This document shows, piece by piece, positions 28,524 to 36,652 of a stretch of 64,000 bases of DNA. The DNA lies in contig NZ_JACXZT010000010.1 of the NCBI RefSeq assembly GCF_014779595.1, positions 310,001 through 374,000 of the forward strand, given 5' to 3'. Made by a program: the position numbers and the translations under genes. Numbering within the stretch: position 1 is the first letter of the stretch; each line of letters starts with the position of its first letter. The DNA comes from Halomonas sp. ML-15. GTDB taxonomy: Bacteria > Pseudomonadota > Gammaproteobacteria > Pseudomonadales > Halomonadaceae. The notes under the pieces were generated by a model. The model was not told the origin of the DNA and did not search any database. It saw nothing but the letters and a program-made list of their open reading frames with translations.

Positions 28524-29492
28524 TCAGGGAGGGTTGCGAGAGGGAATCAGCCGACTCGGCACCCAGCGCAGATAGGCCACCATCCCGAACAGCTCGACCA
28601 GCGACTGAAACACGATCACCACCACCGCGGCCTGCCACACCTCGGGCAGGGTCAGGGCGATGGGCAGCACCACGAACGAATTGCGGGTGCCGAAGCTGAA
28701 GGTGAGGGTGCGCGCCGCCCCCGCCGCCAGGCCGAACCCCCGCCCCAGCAGCCTGCCCAGCAGCGCCGCCAGCAGCAGGTAGGCGAGAAAGATCGCCAGC
28801 ACCTGCAGCAGTACCCCGCTCAGCCCCACCACGCTGTTGACCTGCGATGCGGCGATCACCAGCACCACCAGCGCCAGGAGCGGCACCGGCAGCAGACCCA
28901 GTCCCTGCACCAGGTGCCTGGCCGCCGCTCGGCGCTGGGCGAGTCGCTCGGTCAGCCAGGCGAGTGCCAGGGGGGCAAGGATCAGGCCGGCGAAGGCGCC
29001 GAGTAGTTGGCTGCTGAGCGCGATCTGGAACCAGCCCGGGCCGAGAAACAGCCACAGGTAGGCGGGCAGCGCCACGATCTGCACCAGCAGCAGCAGCGGC
29101 GTGGCCGCAATGGCCCTGCCCACATCGCCCTTGCCGAGGTGGGTAAAGCTGATAAACCAGTCGGTGCAGGGCACCAGCAGTACCAACAGCACGCCTGCCT
29201 GCACCGCCGGCGACAGCGGCAGCAGCGCAACCGCGCTGCCCACCAGCAGCGGAATCAGCACGAAGTTGCCGAGCAGCAGCGCGGCCATAAAGCGCCAGTC
29301 GCTGACGCCGCGGCGAATATGGATCAGCGGGATCTGGGTAAAGGTGGCGTACAGCAGCGCGCCGAGCAGCGGCCACAGCATCGCTTCAAGCGCTGTCGCC
29401 AGCAGCGGCTGCCATAGCCCCAGCCCCAGGCCAGCGAGGATAAATAGCAGATAGATCCAGGCCTGGTGGCGCTCCATTCGATCACGCATCAA
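28524..29492 (-). CDS. BASS-family arsenic resistance permease (ACR3-like)
   Basis: A 322-residue, ten-helix protein of the bile acid:sodium symporter/ACR3 superfamily. The helix-4 motif LVPCTDWFISFTHLGKGD carries the conserved Cys that in ACR3 is needed for arsenite transport (ACR3 itself has APCTAM at this point), and helix 9 has FGTRNSFVVLPIAL. NCBI-type annotation would be 'arsenic resistance protein'. It is shorter and diverged from the true ACR3 at 41251, so substrate may differ. It lies between the two arsR genes, in the same orientation as the FMN reductase 15 nt upstream of it. Confidence 0.8.
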   Translation of the reverse strand: MMRDRMERHQAWIYLLFILAGLGLGLWQPLLATALEAMLWPLLGALLYATFTQIPLIHIRRGVSDWRFMAALLLGNFVLIPLLVGSAVALLPLSPAVQAGVLLVLLVPCTDWFISFTHLGKGDVGRAIAATPLLLLVQIVALPAYLWLFLGPGWFQIALSSQLLGAFAGLILAPLALAWLTERLAQRRAAARHLVQGLGLLPVPLLALVVLVIAASQVNSVVGLSGVLLQVLAIFLAYLLLAALLGRLLGRGFGLAAGAARTLTFSFGTRNSFVVLPIALTLPEVWQAAVVVIVFQSLVELFGMVAYLRWVPSRLIPSRNPP

Positions 29493-29507
29493 CGCTCGCC
29501 TTAGCGG

Positions 29508-30158
29508 TCAGGGGGCGTTGCGCTGAGCGGGCGCCTGGCGGAAAGCGGGCGACACCTGATGGGGATCATGGACCGCGCGGTGTTGGGCGCAGGCCTCGGC
29601 CCACCAGCCGAGTTGGCCAAGGGTGCGGCCGAAGTAGTCGCTCCAGCGCTCGGCATCCTCAACGAAGCGGCCGTTTTCCTCCAGCACTTCCTGGGCCTTG
29701 GGCACATGAATCATCGCCGACACCGGCAGGCAGCCCAGCTCCGAGAGGAAGGTGCGCATGCCCACCGCGGCGCGGGCGCCGCCCCACTGGCCGGCGGAGT
29801 AGGTGACAATGGCGCTCGGCTTGAAGGCGAAGTTCGAGCTGCCGAAGTGATTGAGCAGATGCGCCAGGGCCGGGCTCATGGCGTGGTTGTACTCGGGGCT
29901 GACCATCACATAGCCATCGGCGGCGGCGATCTTGGTGGCCAGGGCGTCGAGGGGCTCGGGAACCTGCGACTTGGAGTAAGAAAAATGGGGTTTAAAAATG
30001 CAGCCAAGATCGATATCGAGCGGGTCGATCAGCTCGACGCTGGCGCCGTTAGCCTCCAGGAGGCCGACACAGGCGCGCGCCACCCGGAGGCCGAGGCGGG
30101 CGGGAGAGGGCGGTGTGCTGTCGCGGGCCGAGCCCAGGAAAACCAGCAGATTCGGCAT
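29508..30158 (-). CDS. NADPH-dependent FMN reductase, arsenic-linked
   Basis: A 216-residue flavodoxin-like protein. FLGSARDST near the N-terminus is the FMN phosphate loop, VSPEYNHAMSPALAHLLNHF is the flavin-ring motif of the FMN_red family, and YSAGQWGGARA follows. The common ArsH sequence blocks are not evident, so I do not call it arsH; it is closer to YhdA/SsuE-like azoreductase-type enzymes. Location between permease and arsR suggests a redox role in arsenical detoxification. The last ~25 residues (Pro/Arg/Gln rich) look poorly conserved. Confidence 0.8.
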   Translation of the reverse strand: MPNLLVFLGSARDSTPPSPARLGLRVARACVGLLEANGASVELIDPLDIDLGCIFKPHFSYSKSQVPEPLDALATKIAAADGYVMVSPEYNHAMSPALAHLLNHFGSSNFAFKPSAIVTYSAGQWGGARAAVGMRTFLSELGCLPVSAMIHVPKAQEVLEENGRFVEDAERWSDYFGRTLGQLGWWAEACAQHRAVHDPHQVSPAFRQAPAQRNAP

Positions 30159-30293
30159 AGGTAAGTTCCTTGATGTATTCGTCTAGACGCTAGCGTAACA
30201 GAAGCCATAAGCGAAACCGGCCAGAGCAGCACGCTGTTGGGCGTGGCGCCAATCGCGTAAGATACCTGCCGATCATGATGGGAAGGAAATCTC
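30159..30293. promoter_or_regulatory. divergent promoter region, FMN reductase / second arsR
   Basis: This 135-bp gap separates genes pointing away from each other. It contains a perfect 10-bp palindrome, CGTCTAGACG, at 30180-30189, close to the FMN reductase start, and a ribosome site GGAAGGA before the arsR GTG. A divergent ArsR-controlled promoter is plausible, but the AT-rich dyad seen before ACR3 is not present here. Confidence 0.4.
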
Positions 30294-30647
30294 GTGCTAT
30301 CGCTGGAACCCGCCCGACTCTTCAAGTGCCTCGGCGACGAAACCCGTTTGCTGCTGACCCTGCTGATTTATCGCGAGGGGGAGCTGTGCGTCTGCGAACT
30401 GACGCATGCACTCGATGAGTCGCAGCCCAAGGTGTCGCGCCATCTGGCGCAACTGCGCACCTGCGGGGTGCTGATCGATCGCCGGGAAGGGCAATGGGTC
30501 TACTACGGGGTGATGCCGACACTCCCCGACTGGATCCTGGCCACCCTCGAAGCAGCCGCCGACGGGGAGACGGCTCGGCTGGAAGCGCTACAGGCGCGCC
30601 TGGCAGCGATGGGTGGCCGCCCTGAACGCCGCGCCGCGCTGTGCTGA
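30294..30647 (+). CDS. arsR: ArsR/SmtB arsenic-responsive repressor (second copy)
   Basis: A 117-residue paralogue of the ArsR at 28176, with ELCVCELT (Cys32, Cys34), recognition helix ESQPKVSRHLAQLR identical to the first copy, and the same terminal RPERRAALC. GTG start with GGAAGGA 6 nt upstream. An identical recognition helix suggests that both proteins can bind the same operators. It is convergent with the arx operon end, separated by a strong hairpin. Confidence 0.92.
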   Translation: MLSLEPARLFKCLGDETRLLLTLLIYREGELCVCELTHALDESQPKVSRHLAQLRTCGVLIDRREGQWVYYGVMPTLPDWILATLEAAADGETARLEALQARLAAMGGRPERRAALC

Positions 30648-30663
30648 GGTCAGCGCGGCGCGG
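30629..30663. terminator. bidirectional hairpin between arsR and the arx operon end
   Basis: A perfect 13-bp stem (CCGCGCCGCGCTG / CAGCGCGGCGCGG) with a 9-nt loop spans the stop codon of the second arsR. It separates convergent transcripts. No T-tract is present. Confidence 0.6.
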
Positions 30664-30668
30664 TAATG

Positions 30669-31160
30669 TCACTCATCGACGGCGACCCAGTGAATCGGTT
30701 GATAATCCAGCTCCCCCTGCGGCCGCTGATTGCCCGGCTTGACCCCGAGAATTTTTAACCACCAGCATACCGCTTTACCCGCCAGCGGATGGTTACCATC
30801 CAGCAGTGCACCGCGCTCGGTCAGTTTCAACACCTTTAGCGAGAACTTGCCCCGTTGACCGCCCGGCGTCAGCGTCATGCCGACGCGGATCTCCTGGCCC
30901 GGCGGCAAATTCTCGCGCACCGCTTCGAAGACCAGCTCCGGCCGATGGGGGCCATAGGCCTGCTCTGGTGTCAGCGTTACGCGGATCTCCTCGCCGGCCC
31001 GGCGACCCTCCAGGGCCGCTTCCAGCGCCGGGAGCATCTGGCCGCTGCAGTGCACATAGCGTAGCGGCGTCGCGGGGGTCGAGGCGGCCAGGCGTTCGCC
31101 ATCCTTGTCGGTCAGCACATACTCGGCGGTGATCTCGCAGAGGGGGGCGATTGGCGTCAT
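30669..31160 (-). CDS. FKBP/SlyD-type peptidyl-prolyl isomerase at end of arx operon
   Basis: A 163-residue FKBP-fold protein of the SlyD type: TDKDGERL, a PALEAALEGRRAGEEIRVTLTPEQAYG block and DGNHPLAGK near the C-terminus. It has no signal peptide and only three Cys residues, without SlyD's His/Cys metal tail. It lies 30 nt downstream of the arxD-like chaperone gene in the same orientation, so it is likely the last gene of the arx operon. A role in folding or cofactor loading of the Arx oxidase is inferred from position only. Confidence 0.8.
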   Translation of the reverse strand: MTPIAPLCEITAEYVLTDKDGERLAASTPATPLRYVHCSGQMLPALEAALEGRRAGEEIRVTLTPEQAYGPHRPELVFEAVRENLPPGQEIRVGMTLTPGGQRGKFSLKVLKLTERGALLDGNHPLAGKAVCWWLKILGVKPGNQRPQGELDYQPIHWVAVDE

Positions 31161-31190
31161 GGGCGACTCCTGTTTCGAGGTTCGGGGGTG

Positions 31191-32120
31191 TCACTGCCAG
31201 GCCTTGAGGCCGGCGCCGGGCGGCCTGAGCGAGGTTGAGGCGGCACTGCGACCCTGGCAGCGCGGACAGACCGTCATATGCTCGGCGCTGACCCCGGCGG
31301 TGGCCAGCCGTTGGCGCATCTCCGCCAGCACCGGGTCGCTCTCGAAAGCCTCGCCGCAGGCTCGGCAGGTCAACGTCTCCCGCGGAGCCTCGCTGGCCTC
31401 GAAGGTAGTGATGGCATCCCGAGCGCTGGCACGCGAGGGCTCCTGACTTGCCCTCGGGGTGGGCGCAGGCAGCACGGATTTGAGGCGCGACAAGTCATAC
31501 TTGAGCTGGTCGTAGGCCAGATCAATCAGCTGCCGCCAGGGGCGCGTTAACGTATCCTCCGGATTTGTCTGAGCCAGCTTGCCGCGCAGCGCCGCCAGGG
31601 CGGGCAGGGTGATATCGCGTAGCATGGTCACGGCGTCGCTGATTAGCGGCGTGGTCTCCTCGCCAGCATCTCTGGCCTCCATGGCCTCGCTGTAGACCCA
31701 GGCCAGCCACTGCAGGTTGAGCGACAGGTGGTCGGGTAGGTCGTGAAAGGCCGGGTCGCGCTCCAGGCCGTGGCGGCGGTAGAGGGCCAGCATCGACTGG
31801 GTGCTCTGGCCCATCAGGGCGCCGTCCAGGTAGGCGCCGAGATTGAGCGGGGCGGGGGCCGGGGGCGTTAGAAACAGCCGGCTATAGCCGAGTATCAGCC
31901 GCTCGTCGTTCAGCAGGTCGTCGAGGGCTTGGGCGAGCTTGTCGAGACGCTCGACCTGAAGCGCTGGAAGCCCATCGGCCAGACTATGGAGATCCTCGAG
32001 CAGGGGCCCCTTGAGCTCATCGAGGGTAACCCCGGCCCGTGGTGCGAGCAGGGCTCGCGCCAGGCAAAGATAGAGCTCGGCGGCGGGCAGCAGATCGGGA
32101 CATGTCGACTGATCGGTCAT
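31191..32120 (-). CDS. arxD: TorD-family chaperone with C-terminal zinc ribbon (ArxD)
   Basis: A 309-residue protein. Residues ~10-215 form an all-helical TorD/DmsD-type domain with the LPDHLSLNLQWLA motif; such chaperones bind Tat signals and guide molybdenum cofactor insertion. An added linker (216-248) leads to a Cys4 zinc-ribbon-like tail: Cys252, Cys255, Cys285, Cys288 (CRAC...CPRC). Typical TorD proteins end near residue 200-220, so the tail is an extension. It lies 10 nt after the NrfD-type gene. The client is presumably ArxA. Confidence 0.85.
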   Translation of the reverse strand: MTDQSTCPDLLPAAELYLCLARALLAPRAGVTLDELKGPLLEDLHSLADGLPALQVERLDKLAQALDDLLNDERLILGYSRLFLTPPAPAPLNLGAYLDGALMGQSTQSMLALYRRHGLERDPAFHDLPDHLSLNLQWLAWVYSEAMEARDAGEETTPLISDAVTMLRDITLPALAALRGKLAQTNPEDTLTRPWRQLIDLAYDQLKYDLSRLKSVLPAPTPRASQEPSRASARDAITTFEASEAPRETLTCRACGEAFESDPVLAEMRQRLATAGVSAEHMTVCPRCQGRSAASTSLRPPGAGLKAWQ

Positions 32121-32130
32121 GATAGGCCTC

Positions 32131-33336
32131 TCATAGCGTGCCTGCCCGAGCGCCGGCCGGCGCCTCGGCTATCTGACGTGGCATGTCACCCAGGTTCAGG
32201 TACTTCTCCCCGAGCAGGTAGAGCACGAAGCATAGCGACCAGCCGATCAGCGTTAGCGACCACTCCGTGGCGGAGGGGCTGTAGCTGAGCAGGCTGGGCT
32301 CCCAGGTGCCCTTGAACAGCGGCACCACCTGGCCACCCACCACGAAATAGAAGCGCTCGGCGAACAGCCCCAGGAACACCAGGCAGGCCACCAGCACCTG
32401 CACGCCCGTGCGGTTGCGCAGCGAAGCGCTGAGCATTATCACGAAAGGCAGCAGCAGGCCCAGCAGCAGGGCGGCGTTGTAGAGCGGCGAGGCGAAGAGG
32501 TAGTCGGTCCATACCAGATTGACTTCCGGGTTGTTGCTGTAGAGCCCGGTGATGGCGCGCGCTGCAATGAACAGCAGGGTGCCACCGATCAGTGCGGCGA
32601 ACAGCTTGGGCAGGGCGCCGCTCAGCAGGGCCTGCAGGGGGCTGGGCATGCGCTGGCGATTGAAACCGTGGGCCAGGTAGGTGAAGAACACCAGGGCGGC
32701 CACGCCGCTGGTCACGCCGGTGAAATAGAAGTAGATCGGCAGCAGGGCATCGAACCAGAAGGGACGCATGCTCATCATGCCGAAGATCAGCGCCAGGTTG
32801 CCGCTGGCCAGCAGTACCCCGATGAACGACGCAATGCCGACCTGCTTGGCGGTCTTGCTATCCCACTCGCCGCCCTGCAGCTTGCTGAATTTCCACAGCA
32901 GGAACAGCAGGTCCAGGGCGTAGAAGGCACCCATCCAGAACATCGCCGACTGCACCTGCAGATTCAGCGGTATGGCCCACAGCATGCGAAAGACATGACC
33001 GAGCTCGAGGGCCAGCACGCTCATCCCCGAGATCAGCACGATAAAGGCCAGGAAGATGCAGCGCTTGGCCACCGGATAGTACTGCTTGAAGCCGAACACC
33101 AGCGGCAGTGAGGCGATCAGCCCCAGTCCCGACGAGGCCAGGGCAAAGTAGAGATAGGTGGCGATCGGTTGCCCCCAGGGTAGATTGGAACTGGTATTGA
33201 AGGAGGTATGGCCGGTGGTGATCAGCTGCATGAGCGCGAAACCGAGGCTGGCAACTAACGCTATGCCGGCTATTACCAGCAGCCCCCAGCCCAGCGAGCC
33301 CTGCAAGGCGTTGGAACGCATATTGAGTGTGTTCAT
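32131..33336 (-). CDS. arxC: NrfD-like membrane anchor of arsenite oxidase (ArxC)
   Basis: A 401-residue polytopic inner-membrane protein of the NrfD/PsrC family with about nine or ten helices. It exchanges electrons between the periplasmic Fe-S subunit and the quinone pool. Features include ATYLYFALASSGLGLIASLP, FKQYYPVAKRCIF and a final helix before KYLNLGDMP. In PsrC-like proteins this subunit holds the quinone site. The start overlaps the stop of the Fe-S gene by 4 nt (ATGA), so translation is coupled. Confidence 0.85.
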   Translation of the reverse strand: MNTLNMRSNALQGSLGWGLLVIAGIALVASLGFALMQLITTGHTSFNTSSNLPWGQPIATYLYFALASSGLGLIASLPLVFGFKQYYPVAKRCIFLAFIVLISGMSVLALELGHVFRMLWAIPLNLQVQSAMFWMGAFYALDLLFLLWKFSKLQGGEWDSKTAKQVGIASFIGVLLASGNLALIFGMMSMRPFWFDALLPIYFYFTGVTSGVAALVFFTYLAHGFNRQRMPSPLQALLSGALPKLFAALIGGTLLFIAARAITGLYSNNPEVNLVWTDYLFASPLYNAALLLGLLLPFVIMLSASLRNRTGVQVLVACLVFLGLFAERFYFVVGGQVVPLFKGTWEPSLLSYSPSATEWSLTLIGWSLCFVLYLLGEKYLNLGDMPRQIAEAPAGARAGTL

Positions 33337-34094
33337 GCGTCATGCTCCCTGTCGGTGGGGGTGAAGGCCGGGATGCCGGCGCCAGCGCCAAGGTAGTAGA
33401 CCTGCGGCTTGTTGCCGGTATGGTCCTTGAGGCGGACACCGTGCTTGTCACCGATCAGCCGGTTGACCTGACTCTCGGGGTTGTCCAGATCGCCGAAGTA
33501 GCGAGCCTTGGGGGCGCAGGTGCGCACGCAGGCCGGCACGTACTCCTTGACCGCGGGGTTGTCCTCGTCGAGATCCGCAATACCCTCGGGAGCATGCTTG
33601 ACCTTGTGGTAGCAGAAGGTGCACTTGGAAACCACGCCTTTGGGCTGGATGCCGATGCCTCGCCGCCAGTCCTCTTCGGGGTTCTGGTAGGGGGGGCTCC
33701 ACAGCTGGCCGTTCTCGCCGGGATAGGCGTCGCGAATATCGGGCTCGATCAGCGGCTGCTCGTCGGAGTAGAAGCGCACGCCGTAGGGGCAGGCGATCAT
33801 GCAGTACTTGCAGCCGATGCACTTGTTCCAGTCGACGAAGACGATGCCGCCGGCGTCGGGGTCCTTGTAGGTGGCCCGGGTCGGACAGACGTGCACGCAG
33901 GAGGGGTTCTCGCACTGCATGCAGGGTCGTGGCAGCCACTTCATCTGAGCGCTGGGGTACTCCCCGGCGTTGTAGAAGAGCACGTCCTGCCAGCTCTCGC
34001 CCGGCAGGGTGTTGTTTTCCATCGAGCAGGCGGTGGTGCAGGCCTGGCAGCCGGTGCACTTGTCCAGGTCGATGACCATTCCCCACTTTGCCAT
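33333..34094 (-). CDS. arxB: arsenite oxidase four-cluster Fe-S subunit (ArxB)
   Basis: A 253-residue ferredoxin-like subunit (DmsB/PsrB family) with four Cys groups: CTGCQACTTAC near the start, CMQCENPSCVHVCP, CIGCKYCMIACPYG, and CTFCYHK with CVRTCAP, enough for four [4Fe-4S] clusters. It passes electrons from ArxA to ArxC. No signal peptide; it should be co-exported with ArxA through Tat. I start at ATG 34094 with GAGGA 8 nt upstream; a TTG 15 nt earlier is in frame. It lies 53 nt after arxA. Confidence 0.9.
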   Translation of the reverse strand: MAKWGMVIDLDKCTGCQACTTACSMENNTLPGESWQDVLFYNAGEYPSAQMKWLPRPCMQCENPSCVHVCPTRATYKDPDAGGIVFVDWNKCIGCKYCMIACPYGVRFYSDEQPLIEPDIRDAYPGENGQLWSPPYQNPEEDWRRGIGIQPKGVVSKCTFCYHKVKHAPEGIADLDEDNPAVKEYVPACVRTCAPKARYFGDLDNPESQVNRLIGDKHGVRLKDHTGNKPQVYYLGAGAGIPAFTPTDREHDA

Positions 34095-34147
34095 AGTCGT
34101 TATCCTCAAGCCTTGTTCGGTCAGGGTGTCCAGAGTCAGCGCGGGTG

Positions 34148-36634
34148 TCAGGCCCGCTCGAGCGTGACCTTGCCGGAGTAGTAGCTGGCGAGCCCGGAGA
34201 TCGGGTCGGAGACGTTGCGGGTCACCTCACCCGAGTGGCCCGGCCCGCGCCCCTTGGCCCAGCGGCCCTGGGCCCAGTGGCCGAACTCGAAGGGCAGCAC
34301 GATGGTGTCCGGGCGGTGGCCGGCCACGAAGCGGCATTCGGCCTCGATACTGCCCAGGTCGGACGTGATACGTACCCAGTCGCCGTTGCCGATGCCACGC
34401 TCCCTGGCGGTCTGCGGGTGTACCTCCAGATAGACGGTGCCCCGGCCCCCGGCGATGGGCTGGTGGATCGCCATCTGATGGGGAATGTTGGCGCCGCGCC
34501 CCTCGGCGTGCAGTGGCGTCTTGGGCGTGACGAAGAACAGATCGCCGTCGCCGCCGCTGTGCACCGGTTCGAGCCACTGGATCAGGCCAACGCGGTCCCG
34601 CGGAATGCCGAGTTCCAGCTCGATGTACTCGGCGTGAGCCTCCAGAAACCCGGACTTCACCTCGAACTTGCCGCTGGGGGTCTTGAAAAGGGTCTCCTTG
34701 ACCTCCTCCTCGCTCATGCGGATCGAGTGGCGCTGGCCGTCCCAGCGATAGAAGTCGCCGCGGTGGTAGCGATAGTGATAGGGCTTCTGGTACCAGACGC
34801 CCTGCTCCTTCCAGCTCTCGAAGTCGGTGACGCCGTTGTCGCCGGGATTGTCGGCGAAGCCGGCGGCGCGGTGGCGCAGCATGTTCTCGACGCTGTCCAG
34901 CTCGCGGTAGTACTCGCCGATGCGCCCGTCGAGGCGCTGGCCGATGCCGATCAGGATGTCGCCGAAGTGGCGGGTGTCGTAGATCGGCTCTACCGCCGGC
35001 ACCCGCAGTGCCGTCATCGGCCAGCCCTCGAAGGGGTAGGTGGGCGAATCCTGCAGGCGCTCCAGATAGGTGGACTCCGGCAGTACCAGGTCGGCGAACA
35101 TCGCCGTCTCGCCGGGGTAGGGCGAGGTGTCGATGACGAACACGTTCTTGAGTGCTTCTTCCCACTCCTTGGGGTCGGGCGACGACCAGATCGGGTTGGT
35201 ATAAAAGAACATGGCGGTGTCGAGGGTGTAGGGCTCGCCCGCCAGGTGATTCCTGGCCGTCTCCTGCATCATGTTGTCGGCCATGGGCCAGCGACCCGTG
35301 CGGGCCATGTCGATGCGCGGCTGGTTGCGCCAGGCGCCGTTGCGGGAGTAGCTGTCGGTGTAGTCGTTGGCGCTCACAGGCAGATCCCCGTAGGGCACGC
35401 CCATCTGGTAGCCGAGACCACCTTCGGCGAATAGCGAGCCGACCAGGGCATTCAGGGCGTGGATCGCCATGCCGTTGTAGGTGCCGTTGCTATGGCCGGT
35501 GGGCCCGCGTTCGAACAGTGCCACTGCCGGACGGGTTGAGCCGAATTCCATGGCGGTCTGGCGAATGTCGCGAGCGCGAATGGTGGTGACCTCTTCGGCC
35601 CACTCGGGGGTGCGGTCCTTGAGCTCCTGGTTCCACCACTCGACCAGGCCATGGATCCAGCGCTCCTCGAAGTCGTCAGCATCGATGGTTTCACCGGCGA
35701 CGAAGCGGCGGTTGGGGTCGCTGAATTCGCCAACGAATTCGCGATCCCAGAGTCCCTCGGTGAGAATCACGTGGGCCACCGCCAGGGCGAAGGCGCCGTC
35801 GGTACCAGGCTTGATGTAGAGCGCCCGGTCGGAAGCGGCCATGGTCGGATTCATGCGCACGTCCACGGTGGTTACCCGGGTCTTGGGACTCTTGCTGCGC
35901 ATCTCGCCCCACATCTGCATCACGTTGTTATAGGGGCGGAAGGCCTCGAGAAAGCTTGCGCCCATGATCAGCAGGTAGTTGGTGCGACGGTAGTCGTAGC
36001 TGTTATAGGAGTTGTTGCCGTCGGTGGCCTGCTTGGCCTTCTTGGAGCCGTCGGCGCACATTGAGGAGTGGCCGATGGCCGAGTTGGGGGTGCCGTAGAG
36101 TTGGCCGAAATCGCCGTAGAGGCCGGCGTCCGATGAACCCCAGCCGCGGCCATAGAAGTGAGCGAAGCGATGCGACTCGCCCTTGGCTCGCAGAACATTC
36201 AACCGCTCGGCCACCATGTCCAGCGCTTCGTCCCAGGAGATGGGCACGAAGCCGGGATCTTCGTCACGCCCCTTGTTGGGATTGGTGCGCTTCATGGGAC
36301 CCTTGAAGCGGTCCGGGTCGTAGAGGAAGTAGCTACCCAGGTGGCCCTTGGGGCAGAGCTTGCCGTTGGCGATGGGGTTGCCGGTGTCACCGTAGATCGC
36401 GTGCACCCGTCCGTCGGTGGTGTAGACATCGATGCCACAGCGCGCCGGGCACTGGGCGCAGATACTCTTGGTGACGACCGTTTCGCCGCGCCGCGTCTGG
36501 GCGCGTGCCTCCGGCGCGGGAGCAAGTCCGTTCAGGCCGGTAAAACCCGCTGTCGCAACACCCGCGGTAGCGCCCACCGCGGCCGACGTCTGCAGGAAGC
36601 GGCGCCGGTTGATCAGGGTCTGGAACAGTTTCAT
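34148..36634 (-). CDS. arxA: Arx-type arsenite oxidase catalytic subunit
   Basis: An 828-residue Mo-bis-MGD enzyme of the DMSO reductase family. It has a Tat signal (NRRRFLQT, residues ~9-16), a [4Fe-4S] site (Cys59, Cys62, Cys66, Cys94) and a likely Mo-ligand Cys193 in SSMCADG. The sequence YGRGWG at 161-166 fits the GRGWG-type signature reported to separate ArxA from the respiratory arsenate reductase ArrA, and the neighbouring blocks (YGTPNSAIGH, SYNSYDY, ASFLEAFRPYN) look like ArxA as I recall it. It should oxidise arsenite to arsenate in the periplasm. Operon order B2-A-B-C-D matches known arx clusters. ArrA or thiosulfate/polysulfide reductase is less likely. Confidence 0.9.
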   Translation of the reverse strand: MKLFQTLINRRRFLQTSAAVGATAGVATAGFTGLNGLAPAPEARAQTRRGETVVTKSICAQCPARCGIDVYTTDGRVHAIYGDTGNPIANGKLCPKGHLGSYFLYDPDRFKGPMKRTNPNKGRDEDPGFVPISWDEALDMVAERLNVLRAKGESHRFAHFYGRGWGSSDAGLYGDFGQLYGTPNSAIGHSSMCADGSKKAKQATDGNNSYNSYDYRRTNYLLIMGASFLEAFRPYNNVMQMWGEMRSKSPKTRVTTVDVRMNPTMAASDRALYIKPGTDGAFALAVAHVILTEGLWDREFVGEFSDPNRRFVAGETIDADDFEERWIHGLVEWWNQELKDRTPEWAEEVTTIRARDIRQTAMEFGSTRPAVALFERGPTGHSNGTYNGMAIHALNALVGSLFAEGGLGYQMGVPYGDLPVSANDYTDSYSRNGAWRNQPRIDMARTGRWPMADNMMQETARNHLAGEPYTLDTAMFFYTNPIWSSPDPKEWEEALKNVFVIDTSPYPGETAMFADLVLPESTYLERLQDSPTYPFEGWPMTALRVPAVEPIYDTRHFGDILIGIGQRLDGRIGEYYRELDSVENMLRHRAAGFADNPGDNGVTDFESWKEQGVWYQKPYHYRYHRGDFYRWDGQRHSIRMSEEEVKETLFKTPSGKFEVKSGFLEAHAEYIELELGIPRDRVGLIQWLEPVHSGGDGDLFFVTPKTPLHAEGRGANIPHQMAIHQPIAGGRGTVYLEVHPQTARERGIGNGDWVRITSDLGSIEAECRFVAGHRPDTIVLPFEFGHWAQGRWAKGRGPGHSGEVTRNVSDPISGLASYYSGKVTLERA

Positions 36635-36652
36635 CGGATCTCCCTCGGGATA

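Noticed and set aside
29508-30158. Calling the FMN reductase ArsH
   Set aside because: ArsH-specific blocks are not evident; it fits the general FMN_red family better.
34145-35434. Long open frame antisense to arxA
   Set aside because: Mirrors GC-rich codon use; the opposite strand has Mo-enzyme motifs and operon context.
34148-36634. Reading the Mo enzyme as arsenate reductase ArrA or thiosulfate/polysulfide reductase
   Set aside because: The YGRGWG motif, a B2-A-B-C-D order with an NrfD-like C and TorD-like D, and similarity to remembered ArxA blocks favour ArxA. A tree would be decisive.
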